Source: Euglena gracilis (lineage: Eukaryota; Euglenida; Euglenophyceae; Euglenales). From it: a stretch of DNA of 64,000 nucleotides. Positions within the stretch are counted from its first letter, which is position 1, and each line of letters begins with the position of its first letter. The notes beneath the pieces were generated by a model. The model worked only from the letters and a program-made list of their open reading frames with translations. It made no database searches and was not told the origin of the DNA. Location: the NCBI GenBank assembly GCA_039621445.1, contig CP154957.1:34726227-34790226 (forward strand). Reading direction: 5' to 3'. The position numbers and the translations under genes are program-made. Below, piece after piece: positions 1 through 14,000 of the stretch.

Positions 1-644
1 CTCCTTCCCTCCTCCTCCCTCCTTCCCCTTCCTTGGGGAGACAATTATAACCAAGAAGAGGGAAAATAAAAAAGATAAGATCCGAGAACCAGGATCCTGG
101 TTGTCTTTCACCCCATTTGACAACCCCAAAACTGGTGCACATGACCAAAAAATGCGCTATGCTTGCTTGTGCACAATACCACAGTCTGGACCCAAATTGG
201 GCCGAATGGCCCACACTGGCAAAACCTAAGCACAGAGGGATGGTTGCACTGGATCATCAAATCACAACCAGTCACACCCAGTCACAACACCTTTCGGAGT
301 CCTCAAAGCCAGTCATGTCCAGTCACGCCAGCAACACCCAGCCGTTTCATAGGTGCTGTGATGGGACGGGAGGGGACGGGGTGGGGGGGGGTCAGCCAGA
401 ACTTGTTAATGAGTGCCTGAGGAGAGAGCCAGAGCGAGGAAGGAGGAAAGGTCTGAAAATGAGCCACGCCGAAGAAACGCACGCCGCATTGAATCGTATG
501 ACAACGTATCGTAGGACAACCAGATCCAACCACTTGCTGAAGACCCTGGATGGGGAATCGAGGGATTTTTGGAACAGATGGGATTATCTTCAGCTGTCAG
601 CCAGAAAATCGTTCCCCTGAGAGACTTTTTTCTTTCAGGGAGAG

Positions 645-1010
645 GAAGGATTCGACATAAGGGCAGGTGGGTCCCCCCCCCCGGTCCAGGAGGGGATGGG
701 GGTCACCCCCCATCTAAACAGTGGTGCTGCGCCGCCTGGGTGACTGGTTTTCGGCCCGGCGCTTTGGCCAGGCCGAAAAAATTTGACCCCCCCAAAAAAC
801 AGCCAGAAATGTAATTTTGGGCACTTTTTGGGCGAAAATTTGTCAAAAAAAAGCAAAAAAATTCGGTCAAAGTCAGAACGAAGAATTTGTTTGGGTGGTA
901 TTTGTTTGAATCTATTTGGGGGATCCCGCCCCCCCCCCCCCCCTGGGGTCGGTCCCGCCCGACCCCCCCCCCCCCCCCCCCCCGGCCCAGGACCTCCCAA
1001 TTAAACCCGT
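645..1010. mobile_element. G/C-run element fragment related to 46788-47139
   Basis: GGATTCGACATAAGGGCAGG followed by G/C runs, AAAATTTGACCCCCC and a long C tract. Ends not resolved. The rest of 1-1160, 3' flank of gene A, shows nothing recognisable. Confidence 0.4.
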
Positions 1011-1161
1011 CACCCTCCGATATCACCTGGGGGGGGGGGAGGGGGCTGGATTTCCTTCAAAAGTGCCAAGCACCAATCACAGCAACAGGAATTCCTCCAA
1101 AAACCTGCCACGAAGCGGACCCCCCGCCAACCCCCCGGGTCGTGCGGCCCCCCCACACACT

Positions 1162-1266
1162 CTAAGAGCGGCACTTCGGGGGGTCCGGAATGTCGTTCAG
1201 GTCCACGCCCGCCCGCCGCCACGCCTCAATCTGCCGGAACATCGCCTTCTGCCGGGCCTTCGTCTG
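1162..1266 (-). CDS. Gene A terminal exon with stop
   Basis: 35 codons including TAG at 1162-1164; acceptor gccgtgcccgcag, phase 0. Encodes FRQIEAWRRAGVDLNDIP and ends PPKCRS. The preceding intron holds one copy of the dispersed satellite monomer (1298-1390). Confidence 0.65.
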   Translation of the reverse strand, partial: QTKARQKAMFRQIEAWRRAGVDLNDIPDPPKCRS

Positions 1267-4200
1267 CTGCGGGCACGGCGGCGCGAACGCCGGAGGGGCC
1301 CGAAAAAAATCGAAATTTTTTTTGCCCAAAACGATGTTTTTTTTGGCCTCGCGGACCCGGAAAACCCGTTTTTGAGCCGAAAATGAGCCCGGCCAGCCAA
1401 CAGCCGCTGTCCGCCAGCCCAACTCTGGGCCGGCCCTCCCCCCGAGGGCTGTCAAGCGGCGCCGTGGCTGGGAGAGGGGGACCCGGCCGGCCTGCTCGTC
1501 CGCCGTGGCGCAGCTGTTGATGAAGGCGCGCACGCGGCCCGGGCTGAGCATGCTGAGGCGCCTGAGGGGCCCGGCGCAATAGTCACAATTACAATCCGTC
1601 GACATTTTCTTTTTTCAGTTGCCATAAAATTGTTTTGGCAAAAAAAAAAGCAACTCAAAATTCCATAAAAAATGGCCACTGGTCTTCTGGTGGTATTTTT
1701 TGTGATTGCGTATTGCAAAATAAATCTGTTTGTGTGTCAAATTTGACGAAAGGTGTTGGAAAAGAACACTGGTCAATATTTTTAGGTCAAGAATATGGAA
1801 AAACTGGGTGGATTCCCATGTTTCCCCATATTCACAAGAGTCAGCATCGATCTCCTCTGTCCCCAGAGGGTGGGTAGTTGCTGGGCTTCAGAGCTTTTGA
1901 GAATTTTTGAACGGTGAAAAAAAACTTTTCATTACAGCTTTCCAGCAGGGGATTTAGAAATGATGTTGGGCACAAAGACGCCCATCCCCACACAGCCACA
2001 CAACCATGTGAAACACCTGTGGGGGTGCGCCACGATGGGGGCCGTCAATCTCCGTGGGGGGAGAGTCAAATTGTCAGCGGAGTCAGACGATTGCAAAGCG
2101 AGGCTGCCGCTCCTGGGAAACAAGGAAAGACCTGGACATGCCTACAGTATGGACAAAAATTGCGGTAGAAATTACGGTTAAAAAATAAATATTTTTGGTA
2201 AAATTGTTGTGTTTTAATAAAATTCAATATTCAACCACTGCTTGCCCTTTTTTGCCGTGTGTTGAGTAGTTTTGCACATGCTTTTCATTGAGCGAGTTGA
2301 ACAAATTCTGGCTGTTTTGTCTCAAAAACACATCAAGGGCAATGTTTGCCAACGTTCATGGTTTTTTGTCATTTTCAGGCATCGTAGACCACTTCCCAGC
2401 CATTCTTTGTCATTTTGGGCTGAGAGTTCACGGAAAAGGGTGTCGGAAGCTGACACCAGTTGAGAATTACGGTAAAAAAATTATGGAAATTTTTGGGTAC
2501 TTTACCCAAATGGTTGTCTACCATAATTTTTGTCCACCCACATGTGTATGTGTAACCCCCCCCCCCAAATATAAGAAACCCCTCGCTATAAGAAACCCCC
2601 AAAACATAAGAAACCCTTTGGCCGATTTTCCGCCAACAGCCAAATATAAGAAACCCCCGAATATGAGAAACCCCTGGGCTGTTGGACGTTAATCCATATA
2701 TAAGAAACCCCTCATCCATTTCCAGTCCAGACCTCTTTGCAAAGCAAGTCAGAAGCAAGTGCTTTTTGGGTGGAGCAGGTGCAACTTTTTCAAAAACCAA
2801 CACGAAAACTCATGGAAACACCAGACATGAAGAAATCCTACACACGGCGGTCACATGCAATTAATTACATAAAGGAACCGAAGGAATAATAAATTCCATT
2901 TATGACAAACCCTTGGGGCCTGTCTTCAAAACCCAAATGTAAGAAACTCCCAAATATATGAAACCCTTGGGGCCGATAGGCCGACACCCAAATATAAGAG
3001 ACGGGTTTCTTGTATTTGGGGGGTTTTTACACTGGCACATACACACAGACAAAGACAAAAGCACAAACACACACAGACAGACACCCACAAACACCCACAC
3101 CCACCCGCCCACACCCACGCACACCGAGCCATATTCCAAGGGAAGTCAGCGCTCGGGCGGGTGTGCTTCATCGTCGACAGGCACGGGGTTGTGGCAGAGG
3201 TCGCCACGCTTCCTGGAGCAGGCACCTCTGGGGCTGGTGGCAGAGGAGAGGCCGGTCCCTCGGCGTTGGGGTCGGCGTCGAACTGGCGTGGGGGTGCCTC
3301 CACCCTTCGAGAAAGAAAAGTTGTTGGGGGAAGGTGGTAGTTCTGCTGTTGTAATAATACCAAAAGCTAAGAAATGCACAAACTTACAAATCCTTATGAT
3401 TTACAAACCAAAATTGGAACTCACAATTCAAATGGCATGAAATCTCAAACCCACAAATCCACAAATTAACAGAAACGGCGGTCACGGCTGCACTTGTCCC
3501 GTCGGCGGCACACCCCGCGGCAGGCACGGCGGGGCTGGGCGGCGGCGGTGGCGGCGGCTGCGGGGCAGGCAGGTCCTTCAGGATGATGCCGCGCCGGCGC
3601 CAGCTCTCAATGCGCAGGAACAGCCCGCTGCGCCGCCCGAGGGCGTGCAGCTCCTGAGGGGAGGTCTCCGGGGTGCAACCGGCGCCATAGACCCGCCAAA
3701 TGACCCTGATTGTCCCCTCTTTCAGCCCGCTCACGAACCGAATTTGTAATTTGAAAACACATTGATTTTTAATTTGAAAACCCACACATCGTCCCCCCGG
3801 GGGGTGGGTTGGGGTCATGGAGGTGGCTCTATGGCCGGTGCGCAGGGAGGAGTTGAGGAAAGCCAAGACCCGCTCCTGGTCACCGGCAGCGAGGGCTCTG
3901 TGGGGGGGGGGGAACAGCGGTGGCGAAGGTCGGATATGGGCAGCCCAACTGGAACAACCTGCTGATGCAACAGCACAATGAGGGCGGTGGGAATCTGCCC
4001 TCTGCCCCTCGTCCCCCCCCCAGGCATCTCAGTCAAGGGTTTTTTAAAACCAGGGGGGAGGGGGGTCCCCCACCCACCCACCCACCTCCTGGGGGGCCCT
4101 CCCGGGGGGGGGGGTCCCGGGGTACCCACCAACTTTCCCCCGAAAATGGCCAAAAATTGCGAAAATGCTAAAAATAGCACCTTTTCAAAAATTTTCGGCG

Positions 4201-6038
4201 CCTTTGGGGCCGAAAAATAACCCCCCCAAATACCCCCCCCCCCGGTGTGTTATTTGGGCACCCGAACTGGGCCCCCAGGGGGGGGGGTGTTATTTGGGGG
4301 TGTGTGCTATTTTTACATGGAAAACCAAAGGAAAACAGGCCCCCGAGGGGGGTGTGCTATTTGGGGGGGTGTTATTTGGGGGGGGTGTTATTTGGGAGGG
4401 GGGTTTGCATCCCCCCCTTAGATGCACTTTGGCTTCTGTCTGGTTTAAGGCCTGGCACTGCATTCCTCTTCTGGCCCTTTCTTCGGAGCAACTCCCAATA
4501 ATTGTCGGATCCCATATTCACTGCGACTTCAAACATCCCCCCCCCCCCCCCCCCGGGGGGGGCTCGGCCGGACCCACCCACCCCCCCCCCCGGGGTCCAA
4601 GACTAAAAAAACCTCTGATCCCAGTCGCCGACCCACCAGCAGTGCCGCGGCGCACACCCGGGAGGGTCTCGGGCCTCGGAAAGGTGGCTGCTGTCGGAGA
4701 AGCTTGAGATGGAGGCGTTGCGGCTGGAGGACAGGGCCAGGGGTCGATAAGAAAGCAGGCGGAGGGGGGGTCCAGACCCCCCTGGCCCCCCGTTGGTCAA
4801 GGGTACCCCCTCCCCCAACCCCCCGGGCCCCCTGCCTCGCAGCACTCCCAGCGACCCCGGGGGCAGGGTGCAGTCCAGCGTGGAGGTCCGGTCCGAGGGG
4901 GCGCTGTGCCCCGCCAGGAAGCCGCGCTCGGAGGCGGAGCTGGCGGCCGCCTCGTCCGCCGCGGCCGGGGGGATGGCGAGGGGCTGCGCCTTCGGGGGGG
5001 CGGCGCTGTCCCTGTGGCAGGCGCGGCGGGGAGGGCGTGGCGACCTGACAGGAAAGGGGGCTTCCTGCAGCATCGGTGGCTCTTATTGTTGACAGCTCGA
5101 CCACTTCCTCGACGGCGCGAAAAGCCACCCGGCGGCCACCCGGGAGAGGTGTCCGACTGCGGCTTTGATGAAGACAGGACGGACCATTCGGGCATGGATG
5201 GCGATGAAACTGGACCTCGGAAGGGAGGTGCTACTCTTTTTGTGGGGGAACTTACTCGGAGTTGTTTAGAGCGGTTGTTCATTTGGTGGGGCAACCACGG
5301 GGGGGGGGGTGGAGTTTGCTTGGACGTTTGAAAACCGCGACACAAAAATTTGAAAAAAGTCGTTTTTCACAACAAAAGCAAAAAAAAACACCAATTTTTT
5401 CCAAAATAAAAAAATGCAAAGAAAAAAAGGAAAATGGCGACCGTGATCCCGTTGATTACGCCGTCAAGGTCGACTTTGAAAGCTTAGATCTGAATTATCG
5501 TTCAGTCTGACGTCCATGCCGGTTCATAGTCAAAAGCAACGCTTGGGGACGCTTCTGCACACCTTGGTCTACGTATATCTACCCCTCGTTCGATGGGGGA
5601 CGGATCAAAGTCCGCAGCCATGATGAGGCAAAGGCTGAGGCTGAGGCTGAGGCCAACAAACAAATAGAACCTCTCCATCCCAGACATGGCCTCTCTCCAC
5701 CCTCAACCTGCCATTCAATTCAATTCACAGTTTCAAAATGTGTCGGACAGAAAGAAAAACGCCAAATGAGGTCATTGAGCCTGTCCGTGCATGACCGTGC
5801 GAGCGTGCACTCGACATGGTGCACAATACCGGACGCTCCCACCTGCCTGCAATTTTTTGGAGTCTCGATATATTCTGGTGCCCAGTTCGATCTCTACTTG
5901 GGCCGATTTCCAGCCAGGGTGGGGAGAGCCTCAGCCGTTTTCCAGCCAGCCTTTACCTTCCAGCCCCCAAGCTGGAAAATTCGGGGGGGCTAAAGCGACG
6001 CCCTGCTTCAAACAAACAGACACACGGCATCACACTTC

Positions 6039-6069
<31 letters not shown>

Positions 6070-9000
6070 ATAGATCAAAAAAGGATTCCCTAAAACTCTT
6101 TTTTTGCTGAAAACATGACACTGATGGCAGTATTTGCCAAATCCTGAGTGGCCTTGAACTTCACCCGTATCCTTCAAACAAAGAACCCAAATGAACACGA
6201 TTGGTCCCCATCAGGAGAAATATGGGAAAATTGTGGGGGTACCGAGCGCCACAGGTGGGCAGAGCAGCTCTGTTCGTACTCCGGTTGGTGACAATTACAA
6301 AAAAAAGATATTTGACCTAAAATCTGAGCTGGCAGCCCTTTTCTGACCCATTTCCCCCATTTTTTTTGGCACATTTTTGCACCCCAAAAGCCAAAAATAC
6401 GTTTATTGACCAGCCCGTAAGGGTGGCTGGAAAACAAATTAAACTTTCTGCTGGGGGGGTCCAAGGCTGGAAAAAGGCTGGAGAAAGGCTGCAAAGGGGG
6501 GATGGGATGCCCTTCGACTTAAGCGACACCCTGGTCTGGAGGCAAACAAAAAATACAGGAAAAATGGGCAAAAATGGACTTTTTTTTTTTGGCGAAAACA
6601 GGTCAAGTGCCAGTTCCGAAAGCTTAAAGACCACCCAGCTAGCTGCAGATTGACACATTGCAATTATAATTTCAGATATTCAGAATTATTCGGAAGTCAT
6701 TTGATCAGGATGTTGCTTGAGGAACTGGGGGGGTCCACAGGCTAGCCATTTTGCCAGACAATGGAAAAAATGGACTAGCTAGACCCCCTCCCAGGGGAGG
6801 GGTCGGGGTCCCCCCGACTTGAAAAAATTTCCCTGAAACGCTGCGCGCCTAGGTGGAAATGTGTTTTTTTTGGCTGATTTGTTCCAAAGAATCCCCAAAA
6901 AGGACAAAATGGGCATTTTTTGGCAAGTTTTGGGGGTCCAAAATTTGTTCATTGTCCGGTCACTGGAAAATTTTTTCAACCAGCTAGCCCTGCTAGAGGA
7001 CCCCCCCAGGGGGGGTCCAATAGAATTTCCACTGGCCAAAGTTGGACTTGCAGTCCAGCCCCTCCCCCTGGGGTACTGCGAACACTTAAGCAATGGACTG
7101 GTCTGAATGGGGGAGTGGTTCCTTTTGCCTTCTCACGGAATCTGGGACATGGCATGCAAATCAATGGCATGGAGGAGGGAGGAAAAGAGTGGTCGAAATG
7201 GAGGTGAATACAGTGCAGTGCAGACGATGGCCGAAAGCTGGCCAAGTCAAGGAAGGACAGACAACATATGATACACACCAACGTACAACAAGCAACGTCC
7301 ATATGGAGGAGCGGGGGGGGGGGGGGGGCTACAACTGGACTAACACCAATGGGGATCCGTTCCCACCGGTGTGAAAGTGTAGCTGGGGTATTCCACCTGC
7401 TGAGCCCCCGAGCCGTCACTGCCTTTTGTGACGTCCGCATCGACATATCTGTGGGAGTGGAGAATCACCCTGTGGCTGCAGCTTCGTAACGCCGTCGTCA
7501 ACTTGGGATACACGCCACAGCGCCATGCAGCAACTGAACGCAACCACTCCACCGTCCAATCATCAAACCCGAATGGGGTGGCAGGGCCCTGCACTGTGGC
7601 AACACACCTGACCCACGCACAGGGGAGACACACCCCTGCGTTGTGGTCCGGGCCACCACCCGTGTCACCGCTGCAGCCAGTGGAGAGCGTGAGGGGAGGG
7701 GGTTTTGCCCCCAACAGCAACGTGCTGCGTCTCCCATTGATCACCCGCGCCTAACAGCAACTTCGACATTCTATGCTTGGGGGGGGGGGGCTTTAAAAAA
7801 TAGTCCATCATCCATCCCCCTCGTCATCCCCGTCCTTTGCCTCCAAAGGGGGGGGGGGGCGTGGACATGAACCCTCAAAAATGCGACACAAAAATGCAAA
7901 TAAACACAAAAAAAAGAAAATTGCGTGTAAAATCCTTTAGGAGCTCCCTGGGATGAAGACTTTTCCACTGGAGAAAGTATAAAAAATTTCAGCTCCGCTG
8001 GGGAAAATTTTCAATTTTGTATGAAATAAGCATTTTGTAGACCAAAAAATTGAAAAATGACAAAAAAATTGACAAAAGTTTTGGTCACAAAGGAAAACCG
8101 GGACAAATTGAGGATTTTTTTTGTAGTCAAAATTTTTTCCAGCAAAATATAAAAATCGCCGGAAAAAAAGCAAGAAAACGCATTTGTGTCCCCCCCCTGC
8201 ATGCAGCCAATCCGGGCAAAAAAAATACCCCATCTTCAAACCCGGTTGTGTTTAAGGATATATCATTTACACCAATGTCTGCAACTCATTTTGATTTCCC
8301 AACTGCAAAATTTCCGGTGTTTCTTATTTATACAGCAGTCGAGTGCATTCAAATTCAGGCCTGGACCACATTTTCTCATTTGGGCTCAGGGAGGGGTCAC
8401 CCACCATTTATACTCCTGCGGTGCCACCAGGTTAAGGATAGGGGTAAAGATCATCAGATTCTGTCAGCTGGAGGGCACCCTACCCGGGGTGTCCAGCAAA
8501 CCAGCAACTTTTTTCCAGCCAGCAGCTTTTTCTAGCCAGTGGGCTGGGTTGGATCAGGGGCCTTAAAACACTCCCTGATGAGCCCAAACTTGAGCCACAA
8601 TTTGGCCCTGTTTTTCTAAAAGTCTAATCCTACCCCTGTTTGTTTCAGCAACCCTAACCCTACACCCTACACCCCGTCCAACAGCAAAAAAAAAGCGCAA
8701 GGCAAACGTTTTGGCCAAAATCCATTGATTTTGGCCAAAACGCTTGGGCAGGAAGTGGGGGACTGGTTTTTGGAAAGTGGATGATTGGTTTTTTGAAAGT
8801 GGCCCCCCCTTGTGGTCGGTAGGCGATGGTATGGTTAGGGACTCCCCTATGGCCGTTCACTTTCGGCCTGTCCTCCCCCTCCCCCGGGGGGGGGGTCTGG
8901 AGCCAAAAACCAGTCAGTCACCCCCCGGGGGGGGGGGTCAGACACACCATAAGCAATGGCATGTCCCTAACACAGCCCGTTTGCTATCACATCCGAACCA

Positions 9001-10969
9001 CCCACGCATGTGTTTCTGCTGGTTGCATTTTTTTTTGCCAGCCCGGACGCTCCAGTCCCACTGCCCATCACCAGCTGCTCGTCGGTCCGTGGCCGATTCT
9101 TCGCCGTACTGGCCAAAATGTCGGAGCGGCCCCGGTTCAACGTGGGCTGGGGGGGTGGGGGACGGGGGCACACTATCAACAAACACAATGCAGGGGGTGC
9201 AGGCGAGTGGCAAGCTGCAACGCCAAAGCGAAACCAATGCAGCGATGGCCAGGGTGGTCCACTGCCAACTCTCCACTGCAGCCACAACAGACTTCCCAGC
9301 ACCAAACATGGTGAGTGGCTGCTGAACTGAATCCTTATTGCGGCTGTTGGAATTTGAAACCTAGCCTGAGGAGAGAACGAGCTCTCAGAAACGCTGCTTG
9401 TAGTTTCTCATCGCCACCTCCCCCCCTAGTACCCCCGGGTCATTGGCCTCAGACAAACTGACCTCAACTCTGGGGGCAACAGAGCAGGCAGAGGCAACCT
9501 CACTACCCACGCGTTGGCCGCTTTGGTGAAACCAATCCCACCACTCTCCACCCCAAAATGGATAATACCTGGGTAATGTCCGGCATCGTCCGGCGCTGCC
9601 GCCCCTGAGGGACCACGGGGTACGGCAGGTCCACCTCGTCCTCCTCGCTGTCCGACGCCTTCCCCATCGCCTTCACTTGTGCCAAAGCCACTGCAGGTGT
9701 GTGTCGTTGTGGGTGTGGGGGTGTGAAAGGCTTTCCCACGCCGAGCACATCTAAAGGTTGACAAAGACTTTGCACTGATGAGCATGCTCGTTAATCTGGT
9801 GTGAGGCACCCTCTTGCCCTCTTGCTAGCCTTGCCCTGGTGAATAGACAACAATTCACACAAAAAATGTTCAACGAAAAAGGAATCCAGGTTGTCTGCAG
9901 AAATCCACCTGTATGGATGTGTGTGGTACACACCTTGGATGGGACTTGTGCCAGGCTTCATGCGAGGCGCCGAGCCTCTGCCAGAGCGGCTGAGAGGTCT
10001 AGTGCTTGAAGAGGCTGCACAGGATGGGAAATGCAACCAAGCGAGGAAGTGCAGGGGACCCAGACACTCTGGTCCGGGGTCATGGCCGCACATGGACGCG
10101 GCCAGACAAAGAGGGCACTGGAGGCAGGCAGGCGGGGCACTCCACGCCTGCCGGGGCGGTGGGCACCCGCAGCGGTGGGGTGACGCCACCGAACACGTCC
10201 GCGTCGTCCGGGTCGCAGAGATCGTCAAACACGTCCGCGAAGCGGTTGCGGTGGTTGACTTGCAGGGTGAAGAGGAAAGCCGGGTAGCGCTTGGACAGGA
10301 AGAACGGCACGACGATCTGGGGGCGGAGGGGGGCAAACAATCATATTGGGGAACCGCTTTCGGACAAGGTTGATCCAGAAGGAGACACCAAGCATGCTTT
10401 GAATGTTTATGATTGACTTCATTTGTTTTCGAATTAACCAATGATGGAAAATAAAAAAAACGAAAATTCAGTATTTTTTGAAGAAAAAATGTACTGAATA
10501 TACATTTGACTGAATTTGACTGAACACACATTTGACAACTGGATCTTCACCCCTTGCACACATTTGAACATAAGCGACATTTGATGCCGCAGATAAAGAG
10601 GGAGAAAATGAAAAAGGGAAAGAACATTTTTTTTGTGTCTGTGAGCAGCTGCGAGCAAGGCTGTACGGGAAAGCCTGACAGGGGAAATCCTCCCCTCTTA
10701 GGCGTCGCATCTCACACTTAAGCTTTTTTTCTTTTTGGATGTGCGCAAATGTGCACATCGACATTTTTTTTTTCTACTACGAAAACGACAAGAAAAGACC
10801 ACAAAAACCCAAAAATGTAGGCAGGATGTGATGGGGTGCCCAGGACGCGGAGATGGAAGCAGGTACTTTGGCAAATAGGGTGCCTGAGGGCAAGCCTCAA
10901 CACAGCATATGGTATACACAACACCCAGCAGGTGTGTTTAGAACCCTGCAATGGTTGTCTCATTAACTT

Positions 10970-11008
<39 letters not shown>

Positions 11009-11050
11009 GTACTATATATATAATAATATATATATATATATATATCTACT

Positions 11051-11095
<45 letters not shown>

Positions 11096-14000
11096 ATATA
11101 ATCTATATATATAATATTATTATATATATATATATATATATATATAGATATATATATATATATATATTGACTGGACGATTTGGTGAGGTGTGCCCAAGCC
11201 TGAAGCGATACCCTGAAAATTGGATAGTTGAGAAATTGGTGGTCGGGTGGGCAAAGGCGTAAATGGACGGTGTGCGCAAATGCGCACACCAACCATTTGT
11301 GCAACCGTAAAAAGTACAATGTGTGCCAGCCGAAATTGATGTGTTTGGAAAATTGTACAAATGGTTGGTTTGTGAAAATATGAAAACAGACTTTTTGGTC
11401 GGTTTGCGCATCTGCGCACACGGACCTCTTGTACAACTTGTACCATTTAGAGGGTGTGGCACCACTGCAGTTTTGAAATCCTTAAGTGCGAGGTATTCTG
11501 TAGAATTTAAGAACAACTAAGAGACCAGCCTGCCGGCCCGAAATTGGGCATCGGTAATTGAAGCTCTGAAAAACCATTTCTTAGCCCCCGAAACATCAAA
11601 ATAAACAACCTTCTCAGGTTTTACCCTGAAAAACGTAGTAGTAGGGGCCCTTCACCCCCATATTTCCGAAAATGAGGCACAATGCATTGGCTGAAAATGG
11701 ATGTGTCTGCTGATTTGAAAATCCCTGTGTTCATGGGGCCATGTGATGCAATACACTGACGCGCTTCATTTGACCTTCTCAGACATACCTACAACACCAC
11801 AACTTTGAGCACAACACCTCCTCTCTTTTCCGCACACAGCGGTAAAGGAGCCAGGCGGTTTCGGATCCAGCCAGGCCTTCCTTGTCGATGCCCCCGACGC
11901 CCGGCTGGTGGGGGCAGACCGCCTGGTGACGGGGCGCCCATGCTCCGCGGGTGGGCTCGTCATGGACCCCAAGGGTATGCCGACCCTCAGGGCCACCCAC
12001 AGCTCGATCCAGGCCGGCGAGTCACGGCCCCATGGGCACCCACCTGGAGAGCGGCTCCGCGTGTTGCATGGCCTCGGGTGCTGCCGTCACCCGAGGAACG
12101 GCCCAGGAACTCCGATTGCCAGGAGCGGGGACCCCGGGGATCCACAATCTACTCTCCTCCTGTTTCGATCTTTCTCTTGTCTCAGAAGTCCCTGTTGCCA
12201 AGGCTTCAAAATGAAAAGGAGTTTTGGTTGGTGCCAACAGTTGTGAAGAGCAACCATTTCAATGGTTGATGTGCGCATTTGCACACACCAACTACCCAAA
12301 CATATCAGCAGCATTCAACAGAGGGGTCCAATACCACAAGAATACAAGGGAGGTAATATCACAATGTTGTCACATTCATTTTCCAGCTCCAAACACACTG
12401 CCATAGGAGGCTCTTGGTTGGTTTTAAAGTGGTCGGCGTGCGCAAATGTGCACATCGTCCATGTGCGTAATTTCTGCACACCGACATCATTTATGCTGCT
12501 GTGTAAGTGCTACAGATATACATCAGTGGGGCATTGATGGGCAACTTGCCACCGAATTCAACAGGAAACTGGTGGCAGTCCTCCTGTGTTATGTATCCCC
12601 CTCATCAATCCCCAGCAGCAGAGTTTTCTTTCTGTCCATCGTTTATGTGGCATGTGCACTTCCACTCCTTTCGTAACCAGCTTTAAAAAACTCCACAACA
12701 ACGTGCCGCAAAAATTCAGAAAGCAAGCAAAGGGGCGGACCTGCCACCCCACCTCCAGAGCACCACCTGGCAGTTGTCACACAGGGAATGGGGGGTGGTG
12801 GTACCGGGGTTTTGGTGTTTTTGTCGGTGTTTTTTTGGGGGGGGATGGGTCCGGGGTTTTTCATGTCATTCCGACCTCAAAAAAAAAACAGCAAACAACA
12901 CCCAACTCCTGAGAGAGCCGGTGCCAAAAATGATAATCCGCTCATATTCAGTCCAATCCTGTTGCCTTTCGCTCTCACCCCTTGTAACGCCGGTGCTCAA
13001 AGTGGTTTTTGGTCGACCAAAAAAAAAAAGCTAAAATGCGAGATGCGCCGTCTAAGCCCCTGCCTGGGAGATCAGGGTGCCACAGCAAGCACACAGAATC
13101 CCTGCGGGAGATTTCGACCAAAAAATCAGTGCCCCTCTGATGAGATGGGTTGCGGGGGAGAGGATCAAACCCTACAACGACCACAAACTCACAGGGCAGC
13201 GCCGACGCCATTGACCCCGCGAGAGATATGCCGGTTTAGAGATCCAGAGTGTTGCCCCGGCGTCTAATGGCTGGGCGTTGGGCCTGTGGACCCGCACTAG
13301 GGGTGGGGGCGAGACCTTCCGGCGGTACCGCAGCATGAAAGAGACGTCCTGCGCGACGTCGGAGAGGAGCAGGTCGGCGGGCCACGGCACGGCGGGCTGG
13401 ACGTCCGACACCGTGTCCGGGATGCTGAGGCCTGGAGGGGGGGGGGGGGCGGGGGAGCCTCCAGGCGGTGGGCTGCTTCAGTGTTGTTGGGCTGCCTGCC
13501 GCGAAAAGGGGCGGGGGCGGCGCGTATGAAAAACATGCGGATATCAAAAAACTGGCCAGAAATCGACAATTTTGGGGGGGGGGTGGAGGATGGCCCCATA
13601 TGGCAATACCCCTGTTTCCCTGACTTGTACCAACAGAAACCCGTGATTTGGCCCCAGGAAACCGATTGGGGGTTCCCTGTGATCCCTGGGATATCTATTC
13701 CGATGTGCCGGCCGGATTACTGGATGGGCAAGGAGGCCAAACGCTGGTTGAGGTGGCTGCTGGTCCGAAGCGAACCTGCCGATTGGGGCAACGCAAAGTC
13801 AGAATGCAGCGCCGAGCAAGCCCGGTGGGGAGTTGCTCGGCCGAAGTACCCCGCTGGGAAGCAGTTCTTGAGACTGAACCGGCTCGGTAAGGTGTGCTGC
13901 TGCACAGGGGGATCCAGAGGCGTCAGAGATGACCAGACTGATGGCTGCTGACCGACAACGGGCCCTTTATTAAAGAGCACCCCGTCGGCAGGCTGACAGC

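Noticed and set aside
4241-4400. TGTTATTTGGGG repeats as telomere-like sequence
   Set aside because: Few and irregular copies, lying inside a MITE with its own target duplication.
7340-7744. Minus-strand open stretch with TPFGFDDWTVEWLRSVAAWR
   Set aside because: Mixed third positions and no phase fit to neighbouring exons; possibly an old element fragment.
11841-11970. Plus-strand exon with AFLVDAPDARLVGADRLVTG between acacag and gtatgc
   Set aside because: Codon use is plausible, but all other exons are minus-strand and the minus frame here also ends in a phase-correct donor. Left undecided rather than called.
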